A stretch of DNA of 64,000 nt from Anodontia alba (GCA_964016985.1 OZ024835.1:66653812-66717811), one strand, 5' to 3'; shown: positions 1-10,551, numbered from the stretch's first letter. The notes: generated from the letters alone by a model not told the origin. Program-made: numbers and translations.

Positions 1-1110
1 CAGATGGGAAATCAACCCAGGCATACTAACGTATGTCTCAGAGTATCCTTGCAAGTAGATCTTTCAAGGTCTAACAGCGTTTCAGTTATGATCACAATGT
101 CATGCAAAGCACAGCTACCTGACTGACTTACACCTGATGCTCTTGCAGAGGACAAGATTTCTCTATATCTTCTAAACATATTATTAGAAATTCATTTTAA
201 TGTTTTATAAAAATTGCAAACATTCTGTTACATTCTGTTGCAATGTATGCTAAAATATAGTAAATGTGTAGAGTATAATTATAGATTTTGTGTTAAAATT
301 ATACCATGTTTGTTGGGTTTATACTGTTTTCAAATAAGCACTGCTTATTGACAATTCTTGTTAGTTTAATCATCATATCACTTAAAAAGACTATAATGGT
401 ATTATATTGTTATTATTAAAATTAGTAGTATTTTAAATCATTTATTTAACAATCTAGACAGAGCCTATATTAAGATAACACATCTCAGGCGTCGCTCCTG
501 CTATGCCTTAGTAGGTACGTTATGTGTGTTTACACAGATATTGACATACAGAATGTCTTAATTTTTAAAATGATACATTTTTTATATATGTAAGTAATGT
601 AAGTATTATGCAAAACCTTTGCCCAATCTTGAAAAAGAAACAATCAATATTGTGAGAAAATAACTGTATTTTTAAGTTAAGATGATACTATTTTATGCTT
701 TAATCAAAGTATATCTTCTGCAAAATGGACATATACAATTCTGCATAGGGGTGGAAAACCAGCCAAGACATGTTTATGTATGTCTGGTGTCCTTGCAAGG
801 CTTAATATCATTTAATTTTGATCTAAATCTAATGCTTTAAGTCAAGTTAGTAATAGTTTTGCACTAACAATTGTTTTGAATTTTGCAAAACTATTAGTGC
901 AAAACTATAGCTAACTCTACTTAGATATAGTTTTGCACTGAAAATAATGACATTTTGACTTAGCATATTTTCTTAAAAATTAAATATCTATGCAAATACT
1001 TGGAATATATTCACAATGTTTTCACAGATTATAGAGACTGTGACATTTGTTCAGAATTTGTAATAAAACTAATTTTGGAAAAATATGGACTTAGCCTAGT
1101 TTTGCACTGA
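1..1110. other. AT-rich unassigned DNA, no gene seen
   Basis: I recognise no coding sequence or family member here. Two diverged copies of a block ending in GTATGTCT...CCTTGCAAG lie near 22-55 and 770-802. A hairpin (ATAGTTTTGCACTAA with TTAGTGCAAAACTAT) lies at about 855-907, and the word AGTTTTGCACT recurs near 929 and 1098, so an old repeat may be hidden here. Confidence 0.5.
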
Positions 1111-1111
1111 G

Positions 1112-1266
1112 GCATCGATATGTTTTTGTGGAGAAATAAGAAAGATATCAGCATTTTTCGGATGAAAAAAGTGCCTTATCTGTTGCTATGCAAACATTTT
1201 GAGTAGTAGGCTCACATTCATTAGTGTGTGAAGAAATAAGAAAACAAAATTCTGGAAACTCCTCTT
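1112..1266. mobile_element. A1 hairpin MITE fragments (right arms)
   Basis: The right half of an A1 element (GGAGAAATAAGAAAGATATC ... GTGCCTTATCTGTTGCTATG) ends near 1195. A second right arm starts near 1225, is interrupted by SINE1 at 1267-1577, and resumes after 1590 with CTTATCTGTAGC. Confidence 0.7.
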
Positions 1267-1577
1267 TGTTTGTTTGTTTGTGTTGAGGTTTTACGGCCCA
1301 GTCAACCCAATTGGGTCATGTCGAGCGCGGTCAGTTTACCTAACCACACGTTTACTGGGCAGGCTTAGTCCTCTAAGCGGCTAACCAGTATTGTGCACAT
1401 TCTTTCGCCAGAAACTGACAACTGCCCTTCTTGAATCAGCGAAAGGGAGAGAATGACCGTAGAAAATATTTCATGATCAATCTCCACGAAAGAATGTTGC
1501 CGACCTCGGCGGGGGTTGAACCCGCGACCTCCTGGTCTCCAGTCGGACGGCGCATCCAACTGAGCCACCGAGTCCGG
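1267..1577 (-). mobile_element. SINE1, full length, 13-bp TSD
   Basis: This is a tRNA-derived SINE read on the minus strand. The right end carries the tRNA-like head, with an A-box-like TGGCTCAGTTGGATGCG and a B-box-like GCGGGTTCAACCCCCGC. The body ends at the left in a CAAACAAA-type tail. A perfect 13-bp duplication GGAAACTCCTCTT flanks it (1254-1266 and 1578-1590), showing target-primed integration into an A1 arm. At 311 bp it serves as the family reference in this window. It would be transcribed by RNA polymerase III and mobilised by a partner LINE (general SINE knowledge); no partner is visible here. Confidence 0.93.
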
Positions 1578-1621
1578 GGAAACTCCTCTTATCTGTAGCT
1601 TAGTGATGGAAATTTAAAAGC

Positions 1622-2026
1622 CAGGACCCAGTTGTTCAAAGCATCGTTAGCTTAACAAGCTCGTTAGTGGTCAAAATGTTTTAATAGTTCTAGTTTTTGT
1701 TTGTGTTGAGGTTTTAGGCCCAGTCAACCAATGGGGTCATGTCGAGCGTGGTCAGTTTACCTAACCACATGTTTACTGGGCAGGCTTAGTCCTCTAAGCG
1801 TTTAACCAATATTGTGCACATTCTTTCGCCAGAAATAATAGTTCTAGTAAGTACAATATCTAATTCACAGGTATTTTTGCTGAAAAATGTGAGTAGCTTT
1901 TGCAAATGCAAAAGCTACTCACATCTTTTCAGCAAAAACATACGCCATATATGCCATATTCAATTATCAAAGTTTTAAACAATATGTAAACTAACGACAT
2001 CATTAGTTTTGAACAACTGGGCCCAG
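1622..2026. mobile_element. F foldback element, split by SINE1
   Basis: The ends are inverted copies of GGGCCCAGTTGTTCAAAGC (left copy GGACCC). The centre is the palindrome GTGAGTAGCTTTTGCA/TGCAAAAGCTACTCAC. A truncated SINE1 interrupts the left arm. I could not define a consistent TSD for this family. Confidence 0.85.
1694..1835 (-). mobile_element. SINE1, 5'-truncated, 12-bp TSD
   Basis: This is the 3' half of SINE1, without its tRNA head. A perfect duplication TAATAGTTCTAG flanks it (1682-1693 and 1836-1847). The 5' truncation with an intact tail is the usual signature of incomplete reverse transcription. Confidence 0.92.
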
Positions 2027-2204
2027 GCTGGAAGTGCCACCAATATGATTGAAAGCTTTTTCTGAGAGGAAGTTATCAGTTTCAGGATATTTATTTGACT
2101 ATTTCTAGGTAATATGGCTGCCTGAATTGTTCTTGGAAGACAGGATGTGATGGATCTCCTTGGATAATATTTCAACCACTTCATCATCTCTCTAACCCAA
2201 AAAG

Positions 2205-2230
2205 GATTTTTTTTTTTTTTTTTTTTTTTG
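2205..2230. repeat. poly(T) tract
   Basis: A run of about 25 T; no retroposon body was recognised next to it. Confidence 0.8.
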
Positions 2231-2372
2231 AGTTTTTTTTATTTGTCAAATACCTTATTTACCCAAAACAAGATTTCTAAGCCTGTGATACGACCTTGAC
2301 CTCTGGTGTGCAGCAGCAGCAAGATGAAGCCAGTAGTAATATTATTCAAAAATCATCAAAAATTCAAGTTAA

Positions 2373-2726
2373 AGGCTCCATATCCCTCAAAAATAGGCAT
2401 TTTTTGTCCAAGAAAGATTTAATAAATTGATATATAGTATCAATATGATCATAAAATGCAGCATCTGACAGCCTGTAAAATTTCAGTTAGTCTCTAGTTT
2501 TTGAACTGAATCAAAAATGAAATGATTTTTTATCATATATTTGAATTAATGTTGGCAACATTAATTCAGAGATTCGATAAAAATCATTTCATTTCAAGAA
2601 CGAGAGACTAACTGAAATTTTACAGGCTGTCAGGTGCCACATTTTATGATTGTATTAATACCATGTATCAATTTATTAAACCTTTCTTGGACAATAAAAT
2701 GTCTATTTTTGAGGGATATGGTGCCT
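2373..2726. mobile_element. M: long palindromic MITE with TTAA target
   Basis: A 354-bp near-complete palindrome. The ends are AGGCTCCATATCCCTC and its imperfect inverse, flanked by TTAA at 2369-2372 and 2727-2730. The two arms match over almost their full length, including CAGCCTGTAAAATTTCAGTT and its inverse. The TTAA target suggests a non-autonomous piggyBac or Kolobok relative; no transposase is present to decide. It is the only copy in this window. Confidence 0.85.
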
Positions 2727-2872
2727 TTAATGGTTTTCAAAATATAAGCAAACAAACCTTATGCAAACTCTGAAATGAACGTTAGCAAAATTGGTGACCT
2801 TGACCTTTGGTCTATATCTATTCTGTAGTAATAAGAACACCCTACAACTTTAAGCATAGATTTTTACAAATA

Positions 2873-3061
2873 AGCAACAGATAAGGCGCTTTTTTCATCC
2901 GAAAAATGCTGATATCGTTCTTATTTCTGAATGAAAGCATATGTTGTGGGTACTCATTAGAAGCGCCTCACTGAGGCGCTTCTAATGAGTACCCACAACA
3001 TATGTTTTCATTCAGAAATAAGAAAAATACCATGTGAATACCCCCTCTTATCTGTAGCTAT
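2873..3061. mobile_element. A1 hairpin MITE, complete
   Basis: The outer arms are GCAACAGATAAGGCGC and CCTCTTATCTGTAGCTATG. The core palindrome is centred near 2969, with GTGGGTACTCATTAGAAGC opposite its inverse. About 190 bp, typical of the family. Confidence 0.9.
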
Positions 3062-3276
3062 GTATAATAAGCAAAGTAAACAACTTTACACAAAACTGTA
3101 ACATAAAATTTAACTGGCATATAGCTAGGCATTTAGCTGAATGGAAAGAATGACAAAATATTAAACCCTCATGGCAGAGAGGTTGGGGTATAACATAACT
3201 CCAGTTAAGAGGATGTATGCACATAATATGTTTCTTAGTTCTCAAAAAAAAAAAGTATGTTGCAATCTTATAAATA

Positions 3277-3349
3277 CCCCAAAAATATGTTTTTGTAGAG
3301 AAATAAGAAAAATATCTACTTTTTGGTTGACAAAAGTGCCTTGTCTGGC
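3277..3349. mobile_element. A1 right-arm fragment
   Basis: This is the half element running from ATATGTTTTTGTAGAGAAAT through AAGTGCCTTGTCTGG. The left half is missing. Confidence 0.65.
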
Positions 3350-3405
3350 ATTATGGTATTATAATAAATATTTTATCATCTTACCCTAAATTCTTACATA
3401 AAATT

Positions 3406-3625
3406 CATAGCTTTTGATAAAATTCTTCTTTCAATCCAAAAGTTTTGATATTTTTCTTATTTCTCCATGAAAACATATTCTGTAAGTACTCATTAAAAGC
3501 ACCTCATGGAGAAAACATGTTGTGGTACTCATTAGAAGCACCTCAATGAGGTGCTTCTAATGAGTACCCACAACATATGTTTTCATGGAGAAATAAGAAA
3601 AAAGGTTTACCTGTCTTATCCTACG
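3406..3625. mobile_element. A1 with duplicated left core arm
   Basis: The left core arm appears twice in tandem (GTACTCATTAAAAGCACCTC, then GTACTCATTAGAAGCACCTC) before the single right arm. The second copy pairs better with the right arm. Confidence 0.8.
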
Positions 3626-3927
3626 AAGGTTGAAAATCAATGCACAGGTTATTTGTATACTCCTACTGTGTAACAAAACTGACCATTTGAAATCCATTTT
3701 CAAGTTTCATTTTCATTTCCAAACCTTAGTCATAATGCACTGAATAACACTCAAATACTGTCTTAATAACAAAAGCAAAACTAGACCTTCATAATGTCAA
3801 CAAATTTAAATGACTCACAGTGATCATATTTACCCCAATCATCGGACCACTATAATTCCTTACCATACTTCCAACGTTTGAACAATAGGTTCTGAAAGAA
3901 ACTAGTAACAGTGTTTACAGAGAAAAC

Positions 3928-4172
3928 AGATGTCCCCCACCCCCACTCTTCCTTTATCTACCGCTGTGACCTTGAACTTTAGGTCAGGTCACAAAAATCT
4001 AACCATTTCTTTGATATGTCCCAATTATATATTCATGAAAGTTTGGTAAGAATCCAACCACTGGTTCACAAGATATGTGCAGACAAGAAAATGTCATGCT
4101 GATGCCAATGCTGAAGCCAACAGGATCTGTACCAAAATCAATATGTCCCCCTCTTCATAGGTGGGGGGACAT
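3928..4172. repeat. P repeat (ATGTCCCCC ends)
   Basis: The ends are inverted (ATGTCCCCCACCC near 3930; GGTGGGGGGACAT near 4160), with a TGACCTTGAAC motif inside. I know similar dispersed repeats from molluscs but cannot assign a class. Confidence 0.5.
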
Positions 4173-4239
4173 GACCCTTGCATTGCAAGCAATGAAACTG
4201 TAACATAAAATTGAAAACAATGGTAGTGTCAAATACCAA

Positions 4240-4292
4240 TATCTTTTGTTCAACGATAAAGTGTTGATATTTTTTCTTATTTCTCCACAACA
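4240..4292. mobile_element. A1 left-arm fragment
   Basis: TTTGTTCAACGATAAAGTG followed by TTTTTTCTTATTTCTCCAC matches the left arm only. The A3 element begins directly after it. Confidence 0.55.
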
Positions 4293-4296
4293 TTAT

Positions 4297-4553
4297 GAAA
4301 ACAGGCCTATTCAAATATACTGAAAATTACACCAGATAAAAAATTCTAATATTTTTCGTATTTCTGCTCACAATATAGATTGTGGGTACTCGTTAGAACT
4401 GCCTTAGTGAGGCAGTTCTGACAAGTACCCACAATCTATGTTTTTGAGCAGAAATAAGAAAAAATAATGTATACCCCTGTAAACCCCATTTTTAATGTAT
4501 AAAAGTGGGGTTTAAGGGCTCAAAATTATATAGGCATGTTTTCATGATGAAAT
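4297..4553. mobile_element. A3 hairpin MITE
   Basis: The terminal arms (ACATTATGAAAACAGGCC and GGCATGTTTTCATGATG) differ from A1, but the centre is core 1 in a variant form (GTACTCGTTAGAACTGCC). The same variant recurs in the copy at 7.7 kb. Confidence 0.85.
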
Positions 4554-4652
4554 GTATATTGTGGGTACACATTATGGCACCTTAGTGCACCAATTAATAA
4601 ATAAATGGAGAAATAAATAAATGTATCTGAAGACCCTCTTATCTAGATACCT
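4553..4652. mobile_element. A1 degenerate copy
   Basis: TGTATATTGTGGGTACACAT is followed by a decayed right arm ending CCCTCTTATCTAGATACC. SINE-I is inserted at its right border. Confidence 0.6.
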
Positions 4653-4663
4653 TCTCTGGAGCT

Positions 4664-4960
4664 GGGGGTGGTTGGGTAAGGTGAAGGTGTATATCTTACA
4701 TCACCAGGGCGCCCAACTGATACTGGCTTACAGTTGGGCAAGTGGGCAAGGCCTGCATCTCAAATTCAGCAGGTAAGGGTGGAGGGGGAATGTTTTTATT
4801 TCTTCTGTTTCTTCACTTTCATTCATTTTCTTCTTTCTCCCCTGCCCCTCTCTTCATCTCCTCTACTATCTTTTCTATCTCTCTTCTCCCTTTCTCTGGG
4901 AGACAACACAAAATGACCCACAAGGGTTGACATGTCATTAAAGCCCAACACAATAAAAAA
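4664..4960 (+). mobile_element. SINE-I, full length
   Basis: A plus-strand retroposon of about 297 bp. It starts GGGGGTGGTTGGGTAAGG, has a pyrimidine-rich middle, and ends in GGGAGACAACACAAAATGAC, a TTAAAGCCCAACACAAT terminus and an A-rich tail. A 10-bp duplication CTCTGGAGCT/CTCTGGAACT flanks it (4654-4663 and 4962-4971). No convincing tRNA-type B box was found. Open frames in the pyrimidine-rich middle are not genes. Confidence 0.82.
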
Positions 4961-5309
4961 TCTCTGGAACTAAGCGTCATGATTCAGAGACACAACAATG
5001 AATTTTACCTATAATTTTTGTCCATTGCCACAAACTATCAAACAAATTTGCAACAGGCCACATTCTAATTTTTAAAATTACTTTTTCAGAGAAAATATTT
5101 AACTTTATTTACCCTGAACAAAAACAAATAAAAAAAAACAAACATCTATTTTAGAATGTCCTTGGTTGAAGTTCTGATTGGCAGGTCAATTAATACCATA
5201 TAAGGCAACCCAATATTCCTGTCTGGCAAAAATTTGTTTACTTTTTGCAAAGCACTTAAAAAGTACACATCTCTATTATGTAATTGTAAAGGCATTTTTC
5301 CTCACCACT

Positions 5310-5512
5310 TTCTCTCTCTGGGCTAATTCAGTAGACGACAAATCATAGATATTTTTTCTTATTTTTCTAAGCAAATAGGCTTCGTCATTTCATGCAAATT
5401 GTCTCCACAGGAGACAATTTGCATGAAATGTCAAAGCCTATTTTCCGAGAAAAATAAGAAAAAATATTTCAAAATGTCATCTGCTGAAATTTTTAACCCA
5501 GCATGCACAGCG
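5310..5512. mobile_element. G hairpin MITE (core 3), TTAA right end
   Basis: Core 3 palindrome CATTTCATGCAAATTGTCTC opposite its inverse. The outer arms contain ATTCAGTAGACGAC and GTCATCTGCTGAAAT. The right end is followed by TTAA (about 5513); the left border is uncertain. Confidence 0.8.
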
Positions 5513-5671
5513 TTAACCATACAGAATATCCTCTACAAGATCGCAAATTTGAATAGCAAAACTGAAAGGTCTATCGATACTTCAATCATTCAGTTCATGA
5601 TTTCATTAGGGCTGGAAATCAGAAAAATTCAGACACATGGGACTCAATTGCTCTAGATCACAGGAACATCC

Positions 5672-5732
5672 AGAGAATTATTTTTTCTGAATTTTTCTAC
5701 ATTTTTTTTCTGGAAAAAGTATGCTGTGGGTA
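5672..5732. mobile_element. A1 relic
   Basis: Only TTTTTTCTGAATTTTTCTAC and GTATGCTGTGGGTAC remain of the left half. Confidence 0.4.
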
Positions 5733-5814
5733 CAGGGGGTGGGGATAGCTTGGCGGTGAGGCAATTCCACCTAGGCCTGTACCAACAATATATAAGCCTC
5801 ATCATGAAAAAATG

Positions 5815-6352
5815 TTTGTTTGTTTGTATTATGAGGTTTTACGGCCCAGTCAACCCAATGGGATCATGAGTGAGGTCAATTTACCTAACCAGGGCCCAGT
5901 TGTTCAAAGCTAAAGACGTCTTTAGTTAACGATTCGTTAGAATTTACATTGAGTGATACGCAAATATGCTGAAATTTTTTGCTGAAAAAATGTGAGTAGC
6001 TTTTGCACATTTTTTCAGCAAAAAATATCAAAATATTGTATATTCAATCCGCTAAAACAGTTAACGAAATGACCCTTAATGAGCTTGTTAAGCTAACGAC
6101 GCTTTGAACAACTGGGCCTAGACTTTTACTGTGCAGGATTAAGTATTCTAAGCGGTTTACCAGTATTGTGCACATTCTTTCGCCAGAATCTGACAATTGC
6201 CCTCCTTGAATCAGCGGAGATGCCAAGAGAATAACGTAGAAAATATTTCTTGATCAATCTCCATGAAAGAATGTTGCCGACCTGGCAGGGTAGAACCTGC
6301 AACCTCCTGATCACCAGTCAGACGTGCATCAATCTAAGCCATCGAGGACAGC
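5815..6352 (-). mobile_element. SINE1 split by an F element
   Basis: The tail and body occupy 5815-5890, F is inserted at about 5891-6119, and the body and tRNA-like head continue to about 6350. The head is diverged, so this is an old copy. Confidence 0.85.
5891..6119. mobile_element. F foldback element nested in SINE1
   Basis: Ends GGGCCCAGTTGTTCAAAGC and its inverse. The palindromic centre TGTGAGTAGCTTTTGCA is partly lost on the right, leaving a shorter hairpin. Confidence 0.85.
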
Positions 6353-6359
6353 CATGGAA

Positions 6360-6800
6360 AAAAGAGCCTATAGCATATGAAAATTAGGTCAAGGTCACCA
6401 TAATCTAATCAGTTCTTTGTTATATATTTCCTAATTATATATCCATGAAAATTTGTTCTGTTTGTTTTGAGGTTTTACGGCAAAGTCAACCCAATGGGGT
6501 CATGTCGAGCGCGGTCAGTTTACCTAACCACACGTTTACTGGGTAGGCTTAGTCCTCTAAACGGTTAACCAGTATTGTGCACATTCTTTCGCCAGAAACT
6601 GACAACTGCCCTTCTTGAATCAGCAGAAGGGAGAGAATGACTGTAGAAAATATTTCATGATCAATCTCCACGAAAGAATGTTGCCGACCAGTCGGACGGC
6701 GCATCCAACTGAGCCACAGAGGCCGGCTGAAAATTTGGTAAGATCACCAGTCGGACACACATCCCACTGAGCCAAGGCCGCCTCAAATTAGAATCAGTAT
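6360..6800. repeat. P-like repeat remnant interrupted by SINE1
   Basis: TTAGGTCAAGGTCACC, ATATATCCATGAAAATTTGG and the continuation after SINE1 match the P repeat near 3970-4060. A stray SINE1 head fragment (about 6740-6785) follows. Confidence 0.45.
6456..6727 (-). mobile_element. SINE1 with internal deletion of the B box
   Basis: Flanked by TGAAAATTTG at 6446-6455 and 6728-6737. About 35 bp is missing from the tRNA-like head, between TTGCCGACC and AGTCGGACGG, which removes the whole B-box segment. The copy should therefore be unable to be transcribed from its own type 2 promoter. Confidence 0.9.
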
Positions 6801-7032
6801 GGTAATGAGTTTAGGTGGTTTATTATTGCAGTATTCTTTATCTGTTAAAAACAAAATTTTTGTTGGCAAGGAAATGAAAAAATCAATTTTTGTTTCCTTT
6901 TTTTTTTCCCTCTTCCTGAGCTACAAGGAAACAATACAATGTGGAAAAACAATCAAGGTCTGATAAATTCAAATTGAATAACATACCCTGTATTTACCCT
7001 AATCATTCGTGTACCCCATCATACCAACATGG

Positions 7033-7540
7033 ATCTAGATTAGAAGGGGAATCAGGTAGACATTTTTTCTTACCGTATTCCACCTAATTACCGCACTATG
7101 TGCTTAGGTTTTTCAAAATTACTGGAAAACACTTGTTGTAAAATATGTATCTGCCTACTAAATGGTACACTTAAAAAAGATCAGCAAAGAACTTATTAGA
7201 TGATGTTTATGCCATTTTTTTCTGAATTTCTTTATAAAAGCATATGTTGTGGGTACTCATTTGAATTGCATCAACAAGTCGATGCAATTCAAATGAGTAC
7301 CCACAGCATATGCCTTTATAAAGAAGTAGCCAAACAGTACACTAGCTGTAATCTGAAGAGTACGGAATTGCTTGACTGTGCGCTTATAGGGGTATGTGCG
7401 GTAATTAGATCGAATACGGTATTTCTCCATGAAAGCATAATGTTGTGGGTACTCATTAGAAGTGCCTCAATGAGGCATTTCTAATGAGTACCCACGACAT
7501 TATGTTTTTACAGAGAAGTAGGAAAAATTGTTCCAGAATT
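7033..7540. mobile_element. A1 MITE split by an H element
   Basis: The left arm GATCTAGATTAGAAGG...TTTTTTCT and the right part TTTCTCCATGAAAGC...core 1 are separated by H at 7073-7419. Rejoining across the duplicated TA restores the family's usual TTCTTATTTCTCC. Confidence 0.88.
7073..7419. mobile_element. H hairpin MITE, TA target duplication
   Basis: 347 bp with about 25-bp inverted ends (CCGTATTCCACCTAATTACC and the inverse of TGCGGTAATTAGATCG). Its centre is a core 1 variant (CTCATTTGAATTGCATC opposite GATGCAATTCAAATGAG). The pre-insertion site is known from other A1 copies, so the TA duplication is secure. TA insertion points to a Tc1/mariner-type transposase acting in trans (inference). 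Confidence 0.92.
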
Positions 7541-7658
7541 GTTGTCACATTGTTACCTGGATAGGTCTATATACATACGGTAAAGAGTATTATTTGGTGT
7601 CCCAATATTTAGGGTAAATACAGATATCATTTTATCCAGATCAACAATGGAACTCATT

Positions 7659-7938
7659 ACGAAAACACGCCTATTCAAATACATTGAGAATTTTACCACC
7701 AAAAACAATGATATTTTTCAGATAAAAAATCTTATATTTTTCATATTTTTGCTCAAAACATAGATTGTAGGTACTCGTTAGAACCGCCTCGGCGAGGCAG
7801 TTCTAACGAGTACCCACAATCCATGTTTTGAGCAAAAATAAGAAAAATAATGTATACCCCTGTAAACCCCAGTTTTACTATATTAAAGTGGGGTTTAAGG
7901 GGGTCAACATTGTATAGGTATGTTTTCGTGATGTTTTG
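7659..7938. mobile_element. A3 hairpin MITE
   Basis: Second A3 copy: ends CATTACGAAAACACGCC and GGTATGTTTTCGTGATG, subterminal GTATACCCCTGTAAACCCC, centre GTACTCGTTAGAACCGCCTC opposite its inverse. Confidence 0.88.
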
Positions 7939-8108
7939 CACACCAAAAAAATGAAATATTTACCTTATTACATTAATGGTATGCAGGTCACAATAAAACA
8001 AAACATCAAATGTGCTGACTCTTGCTCAACTGTGAATGACTCAACTTGCTGTATTTCTGAAACGAAAAATTAGAAATAAATGTATCTCAAACATAGCTCT
8101 AAATAAGA

Positions 8109-8617
8109 AGATGACAACTGTTTGGTGCTTTACGAGCCTTTCAACATCATTTAAGTCATATCGAGACGATGGTATGGTGACAATGAAACTCTCTGTGCTT
8201 AAGTGCCATACAGTTGTGAGCTTTTTTGTTTGTGGTGTGGTTTTATGGCCCAGTCAACCCAATGGAGTCATGTCGAGCGCAGTCAGTTTACCTAACCACA
8301 ACTTTACTGGGCAGGCTTAGTCCTCTAAGCGGCTAACCAGTATTGTGCACATTCTTTCACCAGAAACTGCCCTTCTTGAATCAGCGGAAGGGAGAGAATG
8401 ACCGTACAAAATATTTCAGGATCAATCGCCACGAAAGAATGTTGCCGACCTCGGCGGGGGTCGAACCCGCGACCTCCTGGTCTCCAGTCGGACTCGCATC
8501 CAACTGAGCCACCGAGGCCACCATCAGTCGTGAGATGAATTCTCTCAAATGGGATTCAAACCAAGGACCTCCCGATCAGAAATCAGGAGCAGTAACCACT
8601 CTGCCACCCAGACACCT
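8109..8617 (-). mobile_element. SINE2 split by SINE1
   Basis: The SINE2 3' end (TTTGGTGCTTTACG, inverse of a GACGTAAAACACCAAATC-type tail) lies at the left. The tRNA-like head, with inverse GGGATTCAAACCAAGG box B and the GCCACCC end, lies at about 8535-8617. SINE1 is inserted between them. Confidence 0.85.
8221..8522 (-). mobile_element. SINE1, nearly full length
   Basis: Intact body and head. It is flanked by CAGTTGTGAG (8211-8220) and CAGTCGTGAG (8525-8534), which is also host SINE2 sequence. Confidence 0.88.
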
Positions 8618-8639
8618 CTCTTAGTAAAAGGATATCCAA

Positions 8640-8825
8640 AACCTACAATAAGACCAGTGTATGAGCAGCAACGACTCAGATCAGCCTATACATCCACCCA
8701 GTATGGCATGAATTCTTATTCATTCCTCTTTGAATAGCCTGGAGGCTGTAGAAGGCACATGCAATCAGCAAACTCTGATCACACTGTGCGGATGCACAGG
8801 CTGATCTGAGTTTTCACTGGTGGCA
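8640..8825. repeat. Large inverted repeat with core 2-like words
   Basis: CCAGTGTATGAGCAG...ACTCAGATCAGCC pairs with GGCTGATCTGAGTTTTCACTGG about 150 bp away. It may be a decayed hairpin element; TSDs were not found. Confidence 0.5.
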
Positions 8826-8871
8826 CACTTCTTACTGTATGTTTTGTCATGCATTGGCTCATTGTTTCTTA

Positions 8872-8965
8872 TTGGTTGCTAATGAGCACCCACAACATGT
8901 TTTTGTGGTAAAAAATATCAATATTTTTAGGTTGAAAAAAAAAAAAAAAAAAATGCCTTGAATTA
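8872..8965. mobile_element. A1 right-half fragment
   Basis: CTAATGAGCACCCACAACATG begins the right half, followed by a long poly(A) at 8937-8953 and TGCCTTG. Confidence 0.6.
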
Positions 8966-8989
8966 AGAGCGCTTGGTAGGTATAGCCAC

Positions 8990-9095
8990 CAAATATATTT
9001 CTTATTCCTCTACAAAAATATATGCTGTAGGTACCCATTACGAGTACTTATTATGTTCTCATGGAGAAACAAGAAAAATATCCACATTTTTTTCC
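8990..9095. mobile_element. A1 with collapsed core
   Basis: Both outer arms are present (TTTCTTATTCCTCTAC; ATGGAGAAACAAGAAAAATA) but most of the hairpin arm is deleted, leaving only a short central segment. Confidence 0.6.
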
Positions 9096-9299
9096 AGCAT
9101 GTTGAGTATTACTACATGTATATAAAATCTGTATTATATTTACTACACAACTTTTCTAACTTATGAAGCCGTAAAAATTGGCAGAAAGATATGATATTTA
9201 TAATTAAGGGTCTTGAAGTGGCATAAAATACACAGAAACAAATAAAAAGAGATAAGAAAATACAGTATTAATTGAAAAACTAAATCAAAACCATAATTT

Positions 9300-9545
9300 T
9301 TCATAATTGTGCTGGCCCCATGTGAAAACCTACCTTTGGTCATATGCACACAGCGAAGACCCAGATCAGACTGCACATCTGCGCAGTCTGATCAGGGCCT
9401 TCACTGTCTGCTAACAGAATCATTGGACACCGTAGGTTATCAATGAGACTTAGCCCATGCGTGGGATGAATCAGAATCTGTGCCATTTGCACATGCTCGA
9501 AGACATATTTTCGCTTGGCGTCACAGGTCCGTATTTGAGCCAATC
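9300..9545. repeat. Hairpin-bearing repeat with core 2-like centre
   Basis: GCGAAGACCCAGATCAGACTG faces CAGTCTGATCAGGGCCTTC near 9352-9410, and the right side reads AAGACATATTTTCGCTTGG. I see no other copy here and no clear TSD. Confidence 0.45.
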
Positions 9546-9584
9546 AGGACAAAAGGGACTTATGGCTTAAATACAGTGTAGCAC

Positions 9585-9745
9585 AGCTCTAAATAATGCA
9601 TATCTTTCAACCAAAAATGACATTGTACTCCTGATTTCTCCATAAAAATATATACTTATAGAGAAATGCCTCAGTTAGACACATCTAATGAGTACCCACA
9701 ACATATGTTTTTGCGGATAAATTAAGAAAATTTTATCTGAATATC
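9585..9745. mobile_element. A1 with left core arm lost
   Basis: Left arm AGCTCTAAATAATGC...GATTTCTCC, then the right core arm CTAATGAGTACCCACAAC and GATAAATTAAGAAAATTTTA. The left core arm is missing. Confidence 0.6.
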
Positions 9746-9939
9746 CTGTGTAAGATGTATATTGTATTGAAAACAGTGTAATGAGTAGGGTTGTGGCAGA
9801 AGCTCAGCCATGAAAGGACCTTGACTCACTATTACTAGTTGGTGATGTCAGAGCACCTTGAACATGACCTGTTGTGGTAGGTGACAGAGTACTAGAAAAA
9901 GTCCCATACTGTTTTATTGAAAAAAGCGCTTTAATTTAA

Positions 9940-10145
9940 CCCTTGTCCTGCTGAACCCAGATATACCCTGCCTTTGCAATCAGTGTAGATCCAGATCAGT
10001 TGGCTTCTGGAGAAGCCAACTGATCTGGAGCTGCACTGTTTGCCATTCACTATATGAATCAATATCAACACTCTGGATCAAGGAATCTGATTGGCTGACA
10101 ATTAGAAGTGGGCGTGGCATCTTAATTTATACAACATGACAAGGG
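9940..10145. mobile_element. B hairpin MITE (core 2), TTAA target
   Basis: 206 bp between TTAA at 9936-9939 and 10146-10149. Ends CCCTTGTCCTGCTGAACC and ATGACAAGGG. The off-centre hairpin is GATCCAGATCAGTTGGCTTC opposite its inverse. CCC ends with TTAA targets resemble piggyBac-type MITEs (inference). Confidence 0.93.
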
Positions 10146-10350
10146 TTAAGAAGCAAATTAATTACCTGCAAAACAACAAAGTTGGTGGTATAAAAACAAA
10201 TCATAAAAGTGAGGGTTATTGCTTGCAATAAGGCACTAACTTGATTTTATTTCATTGGTACATTGTAATAACCCCAAATTCTGATACAGACGGCTAAGCA
10301 AATAGTGCAGACCCAGATCAATATGTCGTCTGATGAGTCTAAATTGACTA

Positions 10351-10551
10351 CGGTAAATGTCCTAAAAATTCGAACACCAAAGTTTCTGATAAAATGACAT
10401 ATGCAAACAGTGCAGACCCAGATCAGACTGCTCCTGAAGGAGCAGTCTGATCAGGGTCTACACTGTTTGCCATTCCACTAAGTGCATAAGAAGCATAATT
10501 TAGGCCAGAATAGTAGAGAATAAAGTGTTCGAAATTTAAGGGCATTTACCG
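10351..10551. mobile_element. C2 hairpin MITE, TA target
   Basis: 201 bp. Ends CGGTAAATGTCCTAAA and GGGCATTTACCG, flanked by TA at 10349-10350 and 10552-10553. The core 2 hairpin has a GACTGCTCCTGAAGGAGCAGTC apex, unlike the GACGCCGC apex of C1 copies. Confidence 0.9.

Noticed and set aside
1267..1577. SINE1 as a DNA transposon, because it often lies in MITEs
   Set aside because: Variable 10-14 bp duplications, 5' truncated copies and an A-rich CAAA tail identify retroposition.
9300..9545. Another C1 copy
   Set aside because: It shares only the core 2-like hairpin words; neither the TACCGTATTTACCC end nor the AGACACATCAAC arm is present.
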